From: Chrysomallon squamiferum
Taxonomy: Eukaryota > Mollusca > Gastropoda > Neomphalida > Peltospiridae
Assembly (NCBI GenBank): GCA_012295275.1
Contig: CM022679.1
Span: forward strand, 14,034,342-14,098,341
DNA length: 64,000 nucleotides
Direction: 5' to 3'
A program made the translations under genes and the position numbers. A model generated the notes under the pieces. It was not told the DNA's origin and did no database searches. It worked only from the letters and a program-made list of their open reading frames with translations. The number at the start of each line of letters is the position of its first letter. Positions within the stretch are counted from its first letter, which is position 1. Shown piece after piece: positions 23,581 through 35,399 of this stretch.

Positions 23581-24265
23581 CTTTTTTCTTTTCTTTGTTT
23601 ATTTCTTCATTTTCCTGTTCTTTATTTATTTCTTCTTCTTCTTCTTTTTTCTTAACTTTTTATTATTAATATCTTTCTTTCATTTCCTTTTTTGAAGTAA
23701 ACAAATAAATAAATAAATATGTTCTTTTCTGCATTGGCAAAAATAATAATGAAAACAAAAAATGAAAAAAAAAAAAATAAAAGTAAATAAATAAATAAAA
23801 ATTCAGTCTGAAAATAGATATGAAAAATGATATATAATGTAATGATAAAACACACATGTATAATGTATCAGTTTTTTTTATAAATATAGTTTTGCAATTA
23901 GCAAACAAAGATAAATTTCTTTTTTTTTTTTTTTTTTTTTTTGAACACAGACAAGAAATAATTATTCTGACATGAATAATACAAAAGTTGTATTCTCTGT
24001 AGGAGTCTACTTTTTATATTAACCTTGTTTCTTTTTTTTTAGAGATTGTTAAATAAAAAACTGAATCTGTAACTGAAAACGGATTTGCAAATAATGTTAA
24101 TATAATGAAATAATATATATATATATTTTTTTCTTAACTTTATGTAACTAAAAACAAAACTGAAAATAAGTATTAAATAAATAAATAATTAACAATAATT
24201 AGTAATAATTAGTAATCTTTTTACCATTACATAGATATAACAAAAAGAGAAACCTGCTTGAAGAG

Positions 24266-24309
<44 letters not shown>

Positions 24310-24885
24310 ATATTTGTGTATACACTGATATATTTAAATAAATTTAAAAAAAAAATCATAATTTATCTCTTATTTTTAAAGAATTCTCTAAATTAAATAA
24401 GTAAATAAAAATAAATAAAGTATATCTTTAATAATAATAGTAATAATAACTATAATAACAATTATAATTATACTAAAAATAAGAATTGTAATGGTAATAA
24501 ATAAATAATTAAATAAAAATGAATAAAATAAATAATGAATAAAATAAACAGAAACATGAAAAAAAGGGGAAATAACAAAAGGAAAACAACAAAAAAAAAA
24601 TTGATGAAACTAAACAAGAATTTAAAATATAGCTCCAAGCTGCAGGCAAACATTTTCTTTGTACTTTGGGCATGACAAAGGTATAGTTTTAGTTTTTTAC
24701 TTCATCAAAGAGAGAGAGAGAAAGATGAAAAGAATTCCTGAGTAAGTTACAACTTTTTAAATTAGGCAGAACCTTATGAGTTGTCTAGGTTAATAGATAT
24801 ACCAGAAAATTATTATGTTTTGTGGTTGTTGTTGTTTTTTTTTTTAACAGAAACATCTAATATGATATATTATTTTGTTCTAGTT

Positions 24886-24916
<31 letters not shown>

Positions 24917-25220
24917 GTCAATTAAATATTTATAATTTTGTATGATTTATTATAATTCATAAGAGAAATTTTTTTTTTTTTTTTTTGGTGGAATGTTTTT
25001 CAGTTTTCTTATACATTTTAAAATGTATTTTATTTATGAATTTTGAAGTTGGACCTAAATGTGTATATGTTGATTTAAGAACATTTGTTAAGTTAATTAT
25101 AAAGCTTATTATTATTATTCTCTTCTTTTTTTTTTTTTTAATTAATTTATTTCATTAAAAAAATAAATAAATAAAATTTTACCGTACATTTCATTTTAAT
25201 CTGATAATCTTTTATCCACT

Positions 25221-25275
<55 letters not shown>

Positions 25276-25400
25276 AACAGTTTTTAGAACAAATATTGAG
25301 TGGCAGATGCATAACTTCTGGAAAGGAGGCAACATAATTCACAACAAATACCTAGTTTAACTGAAATGTTAAAACCATGTGTGGACAGTAAATAATGGGA
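23580..25400. other. A/T-rich intron with simple repeats
   Basis: TTC-rich, AAAT-rich and long poly(T) tracts (about 23919-23942, 24888-24916 and 25224-25271, the longest in the window) and an (AC)n at about 24267-24307. No gene signal. Confidence 0.85.
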
Positions 25401-25424
25401 TACATGCTAGATAAACCTTCTTCC

Positions 25425-25985
25425 TGAATCTGACATGTAAATCATTTCAGTAATTAACAATATGCTTATCTAAATCATCAGTATCAAAAACATACTTAAC
25501 TACATTACCAATGTTTTAAAACAATATGCTTACCTAAATCATCAGTATCAAAAACATACTTAACTACATTACCAATATTTTATAATATAATTAATTACAT
25601 TGATGATATTTTGAAATATGCTTAAATACATTACCAAAGTTTTAAAATATACTTAAATACATTACAGAAATTTTAAAATATACTTAAATACATTAGCAAA
25701 GTTTTAAAATATACTTAAATACATTAGCAATGTTTTACAATACACTTAAGTACATTACTAATGTTTTGAAATGTACTTGATTACATCATCAATGTTTTAA
25801 AATGTATTTAAATACATTAATGATATCATAAAATGAAATTAAATACATTATTAGTATTTTAAATTTTACTTTTTTTTTTTTTTACTATTTACATAATTTG
25901 AAATATACTAAAATACATTACCAGTATTATTAAAACATAATTAAATACATTACCAATATTTTTAAATACACTGTTTTTATAATAA
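25425..25985. repeat. 31-bp minisatellite
   Basis: A unit of AAATATACTTAAATACATTA followed by GCAAAGTTTTA. The marker CTTAAATAC lies at 25621, 25652, 25683 and 25714, exactly 31 bp apart, with decayed copies on both sides. It ends about 260 bp before the second coding exon. Confidence 0.92.
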
Positions 25986-26082
25986 TGTAAATAAAAAAAA
26001 AAAAAAAAAAAACCCTTCAGGTTAGAAAACAGTTCTTTTAATATGACAAATATGACATAAACCTCTTTTAAATTGGCATTAA

Positions 26083-26113
<31 letters not shown>

Positions 26114-26241
26114 TTGAAAACCCACAAATTGATGCTGAAAACAAAACGTACCCTGAAGTATGAATATTTAAATTTTTTTTTTACATATATATAATTTTTC
26201 TCTTTATTAACGGTGTTTTCATTTTTTTTCTTCTGTTTCAG

Positions 26242-26355
26242 CATCTGCTGACAGCCAGTGGGTTTCAGAATGCTGCCCGAGAACTGCTCGAATGGTGCTC
26301 TGACACTCGCGCCTTCCAGCGACAATTCGAAGACAGTCTCATGTGTTGTCTCACA
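26242..26355 (+). CDS. ZMIZ1: ZMIZ1/2 (tonalli) orthologue, second coding exon
   Basis: Thirty-eight codons, phase 0 at both ends, flanked by TTCTTCTGTTTCAG| and |GTAAGTGTG. The translation begins [19 protein letters not shown] and ends [18 protein letters not shown]. It continues the previous exon (…CIKQ|HL…) exactly as in vertebrate ZMIZ1 (…FHNAATELLDWC…RAFQR-FEQSLMGCLT). From MDRH onward, about 40 of 55 residues across the two exons agree with human ZMIZ1 as I remember it. Codons use more G/C than the surrounding intron, as expected under selection. This region is the start of the conserved N-terminal helical (TPR-like) module. The next exon should begin near VVSRVA and lies beyond this window. 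Confidence 0.92.
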
Positions 26356-27150
26356 GTAAGTGTGTTTAATTCTTCTCACCGATGGCACAACTTTTAAGCA
26401 GAGTCAATAGCAGAGCTTCTTCTTCTTTTTTTTTTTTTTTCTTTTGGTCATTTATGTCTAGACATTTTTGTTTTTCGAAAATTTGCTTCAACACAAGTAT
26501 TTTCGGTTGGTGTTTGTTATTAATATGACATTTGTCATTTGGAGAGTGGTATTTTGATTTTTAAAAAAAAGAAAAAAAAAAAAGGGATTTAGGATAACAG
26601 TGATATAGTTAAATATTTATGGTAATAGACTTTTTTGGTGGGGGAGGTATTTATTTTGAACTTTTATTTATGGTCATGGTTTCAAAAATAAAGATTTTAA
26701 AAATATTTGAACATTTTAATAAAAATAATAATGATTAATATATAATAACAATAATAAGAGGATGAAGAACAAGTAGAAGATGAAAGGCTAATTTCCACCA
26801 AGCATAATTAATTAAAAAAGAAAACAACTTGAATTTCCCTCCCCTAAGACTCACCATAAATGTAAAAATTGGGGGAAAAAAAAGAAGTTCTTATCATTGA
26901 TTAAATAAATAAAATATTTAAAATGAAGCAATTTTCAAAACAAAGTCAACTTTTGCCTTTATTCAGTTGCTTAATAGAATTATTTGGGATTTTAATTTTA
27001 CATTTTTTTTCTTTTACATTTTTGTAAATGTAAATATAATTAAACCCAGAAACAAACATTAAACTGTCTACGCAAACAAAAGAATTTCAAAAGGGACATC
27101 ATTTATAACATCCCAAATGATTTTATTTTTATTTTTGCTTGCAAAAAAAT
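26356..27150. other. Intron, unique A/T-rich
   Basis: First part of the giant intron after the second coding exon. T-runs and A-runs are interspersed, and no exon or repeat family is recognised. Confidence 0.6.
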
Positions 27151-27151
27151 A

Positions 27152-27293
27152 GTATCAAGCCTGTTATTATGAACAGTTTGAGTTTGAGTCAAATGACTAA
27201 GCTGAGACTAGAGTAACTGCAAACAGCTCATTGAGTTATGTTCTGGACAATTCTGAGTCTGACTCAAAATTTGCATAATGACAGGCTGAGTAC
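27152..27293. mobile_element. Short inverted-repeat (MITE-like) element
   Basis: The 40-bp left arm (27152-27191, starting GTATCAAGCCTGTTATTATG) pairs with the right arm (27254-27293) at 30 of 40 positions; the reverse complement of the right end starts GTACTCAGCCTGTCATTATG. The 62-bp centre is not repeated. No clear target-site duplication. The structure suggests an old non-autonomous foldback DNA transposon; the superfamily is not assigned. Confidence 0.6.
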
Positions 27294-27821
27294 CATTCTT
27301 ATTTGTGATCATGAAAATATGGCAGCAGTTATTCATTTTTTCCAAAAAGATTATTTATTTTTTTTACTGGATTAAACTTTATTTAATTTTTAAAAAATAA
27401 TATTGCTGTGATTTAATATGTACATTCTTAGTAAAAAAAAAAAAAAAAAAAAAAAATTCTTACATATTTTAGCTTTATTTTAACTGAACTTGATATAAAA
27501 TTTTGTTTTCAAAAACCATACAAACTATTGTTACTTCCAAAAGCTATTAACTAAACTGGCAAATAAATATGGTACAGTCATGTTGTATATAAAGGACACT
27601 GTGGAATAACAACCATCCTGATATATATATATATATATATATATAAATATATATATCCTTCCATATATAATGCATGCTTTTGAACCTGTGTAAAGAGGCC
27701 ATTTCAGCTGGTCTTAATACACAGGTTTACTAGAAAACCTTTTCTGTTTTTTTTTTTTTTTTTTTTTTTTTTGCTCATTATACAGTTGGTATGTGTGTGC
27801 TTACTTTTTGTTGTTTTCCAG

Positions 27822-27851
27822 TTTGAAAATGCATTAGTCGATTGTCTTACA
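27822..27851 (+). pseudogene. Possible decayed copy of the ZMIZ second-exon 3' end
   Basis: A 30-nt in-phase segment between TTGTTGTTTTCCAG| and |GTGAGTATA translates as FENALVDCLT, close to [10 protein letters not shown] at the end of the exon at 26242-26355. The preceding TTTTCCAG can be read as F-Q, aligning with AFQ of the exon after losing two codons (RQ). Similarity continues past the donor: 14 of 19 bases match (GTGAGTATATTTAACTATT versus GTAAGTGTGTTTAATTCTT). It may be a decayed partial duplication, an in-frame 10-residue microexon, or coincidence. Confidence 0.4.
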
Positions 27852-27889
27852 GTGAGTATATTTAACTATTTAAATGTAACTAACTTGTT

Positions 27890-29070
27890 CCAGTGCAACT
27901 TAAAACACAAAACACAGTCCAACACACTCACACAAAACATTGCACAACACATTTAAACAAAGTACCATTTTTGTTAAATTGTTTTTGTTCAGTTTACTTA
28001 CAGAAAACAAAGTCCATCATAATTACACAAAATGTTGTCCAACACACTCAAACAAAACATAGCATAACACATTTACACAAAGTACAATTTTTGTCAAAAC
28101 ATTTTGTTCAGTATACTTGCAAAGTCCAAAGTCTTTTATTATATATAACTAATTTGTTCAACATAATGGATAGTCAAAACAGTTGTACAAAACATAGCAC
28201 AACACATTTACACAAGACATAGTCCAACACAATTACACAAGACATAGTCTAACATACTCTCACAAGGGTCCAATAGATTTGTACAAAATATAGCACAACA
28301 CATTTACACAAAGGATAGTCCATCATATTTACACAAAATGTAGACAAACAACTTTTATTATATGTAACTAATCTGATCAATACAAATACACAACACAATT
28401 TTTATTACAAATAATTAATTTATTCAATACAGTTACACAAAATATAATACAGTATAGTTACACAAAACATAGTCCAATACAATTTAAATATGTAATTAAT
28501 TTGTTCACAACAGTTATACAAAATATAGTATAAAACTATTAAGTAATTCAACAAACATGTTTACATGTAACTGATTTGTCCACAAGCAAATATACGAACA
28601 TAGTCCACCACAGTCACACAAACAGTCCAACACATTCACAGAAATTATAGTCCTACAGAGTTACACTAAATATACTCTAACATGGTATTATAGAATAGTA
28701 CAACAATTTACAAGTAAATAATTTGTCCAACACAATTACACAAAATAGTCCAGCACAGATACACAAAGTATATATTCAAACCAGTTACATATAACATAGT
28801 CCAAAACAGTTACACACAAAATACAGCCTGACATAGTTACACCAAAAAAATAACTGAATACAGTTACATAAAATATAATCCAATACAGTTACATAAAACT
28901 TGGTTCAGTATCATTACATAAAATGTAGTCCAGTACTGTTACACAAAATATAGTTCTTCACATTTGCAAAAAAGCAAAAAGTCCAAGACAGCTACACAAA
29001 AACTGTTCTTTTGCATTACACAAGATACAGTCAACAGTTTGTGATAACTAATTTTCAACATATTATATGG
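27890..29070. repeat. Diverged minisatellite, about 24-31 bp, 1.2 kb
   Basis: ACACAAAACATAGTCCAACA-type units recur some 40 times with variable spacing (24-31 bp), starting about 40 bp after the exon-like segment at 27822. The 109-codon Thr/His-rich open frame at 27893-28222 is its translation. Confidence 0.85.
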
Positions 29071-29544
29071 TCCTGGACAATTATACAGGACTATCTGCAT
29101 ACTGTTTCAGCAACATTTGTTTATGTGTGATTTACTGTCTTTCAGTAAACGTTTTGTTCTTCATTCAACTTACTGCCCAATATGAAACTACTTACAGTAA
29201 CTTACTTTTCAATGAAACTTTTTAAATGAAATGTTTTGTCAAAAAATCTTAATTATATAACATATTGCTTAGTTTTCGTGGCACAAAAATAATATTAAAC
29301 AAATATCTGACATATTTTTGTCCATGTCTTTTTTAAAATATGCACTAGAAAAATTAAACAAGACCAAACAGTTTTTGGTTTTTTTTTTTTTTTTCAATAA
29401 CAAATATTTTCATTTTTAAGTCACTGAATTTTCGGGCATGATTTTTAATTTTCTTTTCTCAAATATTTTGATGTGCTGCATGCTTTGGTGCATGATGCCA
29501 AAAACCCAAAACAGTGTACAGTGTTAAATGTATGAATTCTCAAT

Positions 29545-29546
29545 TT

Positions 29547-29578
<32 letters not shown>

Positions 29579-29745
29579 ATTATTGTTATCTATTTAGTCA
29601 TTTATTTTTATTATCATTATTGTTATGTTGTTGTTATTATTTATTTATTTATTTATTTATTTTTATTACTTTTTTGGTTATTATTAGTATTATTATTATT
29701 ATTATATTGTTGTTGTTGTTGTTATTATTAGCCTTTCTGTTGCTG
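29545..29745. repeat. (TTG)n/(ATT)n/(ATTT)n microsatellite
   Basis: TTG repeats, ATTT repeats and ATT repeats in succession, closing with another TTG block. Val/Ile/Leu-rich frames are artefacts. Confidence 0.95.
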
Positions 29746-29879
29746 TTTAATTTTTAGATAAATGTTAAAGTTTCTGTTTTGGGTTTTTGGCTAGATCCTG
29801 TTTGTTTTAGTTCTGAACTAACTTGGCAGAGACATGTCTCATGTATTTTGATTTCTAAGCATGAATCACTAACACCAGT

Positions 29880-30570
29880 TAGAATAGACTGAAATTATGA
29901 AATATTCGTTTTAATGTTATTTATCCAGTTATTCCAAATTTTAAATTTGCACCTACATTATAAATAACATTTTACAGTGTGTCCTTTATGTTTGAAAATG
30001 TTTCTTTTAATATTATGAAATTAAAATTTTAATCTGGACCAGCACATACATTATAAATAATATTTTAAATTTTAATAGTGAATATTTATATATCGTTTAA
30101 GGTTACAAATGGAACTTAGTATCAATATAAACACTGTCAATATTTTACATGCATTTTTGACATCAGTTTTTAGTTTTATTACATAATTCAGTTTTTAATT
30201 TACAGTGTATGTAGTATTGTATTGTGCATAGGTAGATTTGATGATGTTTCCTTTCATACTGCTCCATTCAAACTCATATTGGCAACAATACATGATCAAT
30301 ATATAACATATCTTACTTTATCTTAGAAAATTATTCTTTTAATACTTGGTATGTTAGTGTTAAATTGGTATCAACATTTTACACCAAATCGAGTTCATTA
30401 TTAGCTTAACTTAGAAGATGGCTTTTTAATGTTATTGTAATTTGAGTTTATATTCATCTTTTTCTTAAAGAATAGTTCTGTTAATGTTTCTGATAAACAA
30501 ATGAAATGTAAACTGGTACCATTATGTACATTATAAATATTATTTTACACAACAAACCCATTCTTTTGAA
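29880..30570. repeat. Faint long-period repeat
   Basis: ACATTATAAATAACATTTTA-like text recurs near 29955, 30050 and 30528, with TTTTAATGTTATT-like text between. Copies are very diverged and the period unclear (about 95-120 bp). Simple A/T-rich intron follows to 31250. Confidence 0.4.
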
Positions 30571-31002
30571 TGTTAAGGTTTTGGGTATCTGCTCAAAATT
30601 TATTTGTGATAAGCATTTTTTTTTTTATTCAATATTTCTGTAGAGAATTTTATATATTATAAATGTAAAAAAAAAAAAAATAAATAAAAATAAATGTATT
30701 CTGTAAGACAGTTCTTTGTAATCAGATGTCTGTTATACAAACAACTTCCATAATTTGTTTTATTTTTTATATTTTATTTACAAAAATCTTCTTTTTATTT
30801 TGGTTATTGCTATGAAATCAATTTTGTTTGATTTCATTTTTAAATTTTATTTTATCAATTAAAAAAATGTCAATAAACTGAAACAAAGAAACAAATAGAT
30901 AACAAAAAAAATTAAAAAAAGGTAATCTAAATTAAATATAAATAATAAATAGATTTCATCCTGGATTTCTATCAAACATTCCAAGTAATTTTTTTAATTT
31001 TA

Positions 31003-31033
<31 letters not shown>

Positions 31034-31249
31034 GAAAAATAATCGACCAATAACTGTTTCAGAAACAGTATAAAATTTAAAACATTTCTCACTGCAAAAC
31101 CTGGTATCTATGCAGGGACAATATTTGTTTAATACACGGCAGAATATAAATATATAGATTATCTGATCCCACTTTACACTTGCCGCCTTCTTCGACAATC
31201 CTACATAATAAATAAAGCTGGCATATTTTCCAATAAGAAAAACATTTTT

Positions 31250-31460
31250 ATGAAACGTGAAAGTTAATGAATTTTCTTTTCATCTCGTCTGACAATGGCT
31301 AGATTTCTTCACCGCATGGTTATAAGATATTAATTATTTATTCAAATCACTATTGTTTGCCTAATCTCCTGTGTCAGCAGATTAATCATGAAATCAGTAG
31401 CGGTTGTTTAGAAAGTAGTTTTAACTGTCTTCATCAGTTGCTGTAATCTCTATTCTGATT
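31250..31460. other. Complex intronic island
   Basis: Unique sequence with ATTAATTA, CAGATTAATCATG and CTGATTGGCTGATTGG motifs and no simple repeats. Candidate regulatory element; inference. Confidence 0.35.
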
Positions 31461-31956
31461 GGCTGATTGGTTCTGTCTTTATTTTATTTTACTTTTTTTA
31501 TTATTATTATTATACATTGTAGGAAGGATACAATATTAATGTGGGATTTTGTTTTCATATTAGTTGAGATTTTAGTGGGTTTTTTTTTTAAATTTTGCTG
31601 TCTTCTTTTGTTAAGTCCATTAAACTTATACACTTGTACTTCAGATTATTTTCATGTATTTTTTCAAAATTTAAAAGTATTAAAGTATCTCTGATTACTG
31701 CAAAAGTACATTTACTACTATATTCTAAATACACAATATTCATTATCTTTGTGTAAATTTGTATCACACTGGTCATAGACAATATGTTAATTCATTGCAA
31801 AATTATAATTTTTTAATCTTTGTGTTTAATTTCCCATTATTTAAAAATTTCTCAAAATTCTAAATTAATTTGCACAAACAAACACATTCATGCATACACA
31901 CATCGTTACATACACATACATTCTCTCTCTCTCTATCTCTCTCTCTACATAAATAT

Positions 31957-32112
31957 ATTATTGGCCAGTATAAAATATAAATGCATATACATACATACAT
32001 ACATACATACACACACATATATATATGTGTGTATGTATGTATGTATGTATGTATGTATGTATGTATTTATGTATGTATATATGTATATTTATATTTTATA
32101 CTGGCCAATAAT
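31957..32112. mobile_element. 156-bp foldback palindrome around a CATA microsatellite
   Basis: ATTATTGGCCAGTATAAAAT and six further bases (31957-31982) are perfectly inverted at 32087-32112 (…CTGGCCAATAAT). The interior (CATA)n…(TATG)n is also self-complementary, so nearly the whole 156 bp could form one hairpin. It may be a MITE in which the microsatellite expanded, or a locally generated palindrome. No clear target-site duplication. Confidence 0.75.
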
Positions 32113-32596
32113 TTTCCAGTTACGAGTTATTACATTCTACAGTGTGACATTCCCACTGTTAACTGGGCTGTGTATAATCTGTGTAGTAAAGATTTGGTGA
32201 TTCATCATCTCAACTTACACAATTTGCTGATCTGTTGTTTTTTTGTTGTTTTTTTCAAGTTGACACAGTGTTACACTTGTATTTGGTTACCAAATTCAAG
32301 GGTAGGGTACACCTTTTTCCATGCACATATTTTTCTTATGAATTAGATGAAACAAATGATTTATTCTCATGTTGATATGGCGTTAGATTTTTACAAAAAT
32401 TGAGGATAAGTGACAATATTTTTTTTTCCAATGAACATGATTGATCTCAATTTGAGATAATATTCAAAACACCTTTTTCATTACATATTTATTTTACTTA
32501 TGAGTTAGTTCAGTATGTTATTTGTTCTCAACTTGTCATGGTGTTGAATTTGGTTACTGAAACCAAGGAAAGACAATTTTGACGGGATTAGCAGAT

Positions 32597-32640
32597 AGAG
32601 TGGTTCACTTATTTCCTGTTCCAACCAATGAGGAGCATCT
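32597..32640 (+). mobile_element. Possible SINE body fragment
   Basis: TTATTTCCTGTTCCAACCAA followed by TGAGGAGCA resembles the molluscan SINE segment '…CTATTTCTCGTTCCAGCCAGTGCACC…'. It is short and isolated, so tentative. Confidence 0.35.
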
Positions 32641-33349
32641 CAGTGAGGTTATAAAAAGTGTAAATAAAATAAGGTGATAATATATGATTGCAGGTGGGTC
32701 AGTTATTGCCCTTCTTTTTTTTTTATCTCGACAAATCATGAGATTATCGCGTGTTATTAACATATATCAAACACTGATTTACATCTTACAAGAGCAAATT
32801 AAATATAACTTTTTGTGTGTCCTTGAAATTTAGCGGGAAGTGATCTTCTTCTTTTTTTTGATTTTTCATTTTTTTTTTTTTTTTTTGCCACGAATAAGAT
32901 AAGATGTGACGTGTTTTATTTTCAGTTCATTTTTTAAATATCTGTCTTTATCCACCGAAATCTTTCAAATAATTATTATTAAATTTTTTTACTCCAAAAA
33001 GGTTTACCTTCACCAAATTTTTCTTATATTAAATACGATTTTTGTTTTTTAAATTAAATTGGTCTTTATCTCATCTCAAGATTTTTCAATTATAATTATT
33101 TTATTTTTTTAAAAGATTATAAAATTATTATTATTAAATTCTTCTTATAACAAAAAAAAAAAAATTTTTTTTTTTCTTTAACCTTCTCCAGTCTTTCAAA
33201 CAATTATTATTTTATACATACATACACATATATATTTATTATTTTATTTTTTTTCACTCTTAAACATGTTTATCTTGTTCAAATTGCCCAATGTGTAATG
33301 AGTTCTGTAAAATATTCAGCTGGAGTAACAACACTGTTTAAAATTCCTA

Positions 33350-33522
33350 GCAGGCATCATTTAGCAGACGGCATCTTTAGCAGACGGCATGTTCGCCAGA
33401 CGGCATATTTTAGCAGACGACATCACTTTGGCAGACGTCATTATTAACCAGATGTGTAGCGATGAAGATGTACATGCTTAGCATGTTTTCAGTTGAGAGT
33501 TCTTCATCGCTAAACGTCTGTC
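33350..33522. repeat. AGCAGACGGCAT tandem cluster plus hairpin
   Basis: AGCAGACGGCAT-like motifs start at 33363, 33379, 33395, 33412 and 33430, with a decayed one at 33350 (spacing 16-18 bp). Next comes a 20-bp inverted repeat (33449-33468 against 33501-33520, 18 of 20 pairs, core TAGCGATGAAGA/TCTTCATCGCTA) whose loop contains the palindrome ACATGCTTAGCATGT (33472-33486). The right stem ends in CGTCTG, the complement of the CAGACG core of the tandem motif. It may be the remains of a transposon end or a structured repeat. Confidence 0.7.
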
Positions 33523-33599
33523 CAGATGAGAGTCTGTGTCAATTAGATACTTAGTTGTTTTTTTTCTAACAGGGATTTATTTGAAGAGGGTTTCAGATT

Positions 33600-34340
33600 A
33601 GTTATCTAAATGAAAGAGTAAATGGATATACAAGACAGATAAATTAAAAATATGTAAATAAGATAAAGGTGAATTGAAAAAAAAAAAAAAGATATGTATG
33701 TGTATGTATGTAAAATGAAATAAATGAGTAAATATAAAATAAGTACGATAAATAGAAATTGTAAATAATGAAATATAAAATAAATAAGTAAATACTTTGA
33801 AAATACTTTAAAAATTAAAATATAAAATAATTAAAAAAATGTTTTAACTGAAAAGCTGAACTAAATGCTATATTCTCTTTGGCATTTAGATTGCTTTTGC
33901 TTTAATTATTATTTTTTTTAATTTTCGCTTTTTTTCTGTCATTTTTTTTACTTTCTATTATTGTTGTTTTGTATTTATTTAAAGTTTAAAATTTTGTTTA
34001 TGTATATAACTGTATTAGATTTTAATATTTTCTGAATTTTTGTAATTTCATTGTTTTCAAAAGTGGTTCATTTTTATTTCATACAATATTAATATAGTAA
34101 AAATTAAAAAATATATTAAAAATACTTTTTAAAAATGTTTAACTATTAAAATTAAACAAAGATAATAATAACAATAAAAAAAAAAAAAAAAAAACATTTA
34201 TAAATACCCACAGAAAAAGAAAGACAGAAAAAAAAATCAAACATAAAAAGACCTGTCCTAATTTTTAAGTACTTCACCTACACGTTTTTGTAAATATTTA
34301 TAGATAAACCCAGCAATATATATTTGATATTGTATGGGCG
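33600..34340. other. A/T-rich intron
   Basis: A-rich sequence with poly(A) tracts (about 33677-33690 and 34177-34193). Nothing recognised. Confidence 0.7.
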
Positions 34341-34640
34341 GCCATAAATAACAGTGAGTATATTGTGTGTTGGTTTACCTGTTGATCCAAATCACCTGTG
34401 CCTCAACTCTCCTGTTGTTTGAGTGCATTCACCAACGTAGAAGATCACCCCTGCGTTTACGAGACACATATAAACTCACTACTGAAACTTTATCTCTCTC
34501 TGTCGCTGAAGAGGATCAGACGTATCAGCGCACGCCGTTGTCAAGCACAAAACGTCTGCAGTGACGTGTTTTGTCATACGTCTTTGTAAAATGTCACAAA
34601 TAATATAAAAACTGTGTGCGTAATAGGGCTACAGTAGTCG
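34340..34640. other. Complex intronic island with overlapping open frames
   Basis: Unique sequence with several CG dinucleotides. Two overlapping + strand frames (34367-34564 and 34398-34589) have normal composition but no recognisable family, no good 3' splice site, and neither is ZMIZ-like. I treat it as non-coding. Confidence 0.3.
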
Positions 34641-34669
34641 GGGAGTGAATGATAGGAAAGAGGTAGTTA

Positions 34670-34674
34670 ATATA

Positions 34675-34710
<36 letters not shown>

Positions 34711-34950
34711 TATAAATATATAAATGTGTGTGTGTTTGTATCTAGAATTTATACAAACATACATGCATAATTATTTATGTATAGACATGTATACATACAT
34801 ACATACATACCAATATAATACAAACAAAAGTACATGCATAAATAAACATATACAAACATTGATTCACACATTACATACATACATACATAGGTACATATAT
34901 ATACATTCATACATTCATATTTACATATGTATGCATTTGCTTTCTTAAAC
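34670..34950. repeat. (TA)n and (CATA)n microsatellites
   Basis: (TA)n at about 34675-34725, then CATA-rich DNA to 34930. A further (CA)n lies at about 35083-35122. Confidence 0.92.
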
Positions 34951-35399
34951 ATTCAAAATGTTTATACTTATGTAAAAATTTGAAAGGATAATTAAAATAT
35001 AATTATTAAAACAAATTATAAAATAAAATAATATAAATATGGATTTTGTAGCTAAATTCAAAAGATCATGTGCAAATGTGCCAGACACACACACACACAT
35101 ACACAAACACACACACACACACGTGAGTATTTGATATTTAACTGTATTCCACTAAAATTAAATTTGTGTGACATATGCCTATGAGCAGTAACTGAATGAC
35201 ACACATCAGTTGTTATAAATCACTAAATGTTTATGATGATATTATGACAATGAAGATGACAATAATCATTAAAATGACAATGACATTATATGTAATAGTT
35301 GATCATTATTTCAGTCTATAATGTAGAAAAGTGAAAAATAGTTTTGAGTCATCTTTGACAAAACTGTAAAATAAAAATTTTAATACTGTTTTATCACTG

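Noticed and set aside
26068-26388. 106-codon minus-strand frame across the second coding exon
   Set aside because: It is the antisense shadow of the ZMIZ exon, continued through poly(A)/poly(T) as Lys-rich text.
34367-34589. Two overlapping + strand frames of normal composition
   Set aside because: Mutually out of frame, no family match, not ZMIZ-like, and no convincing splice acceptor.
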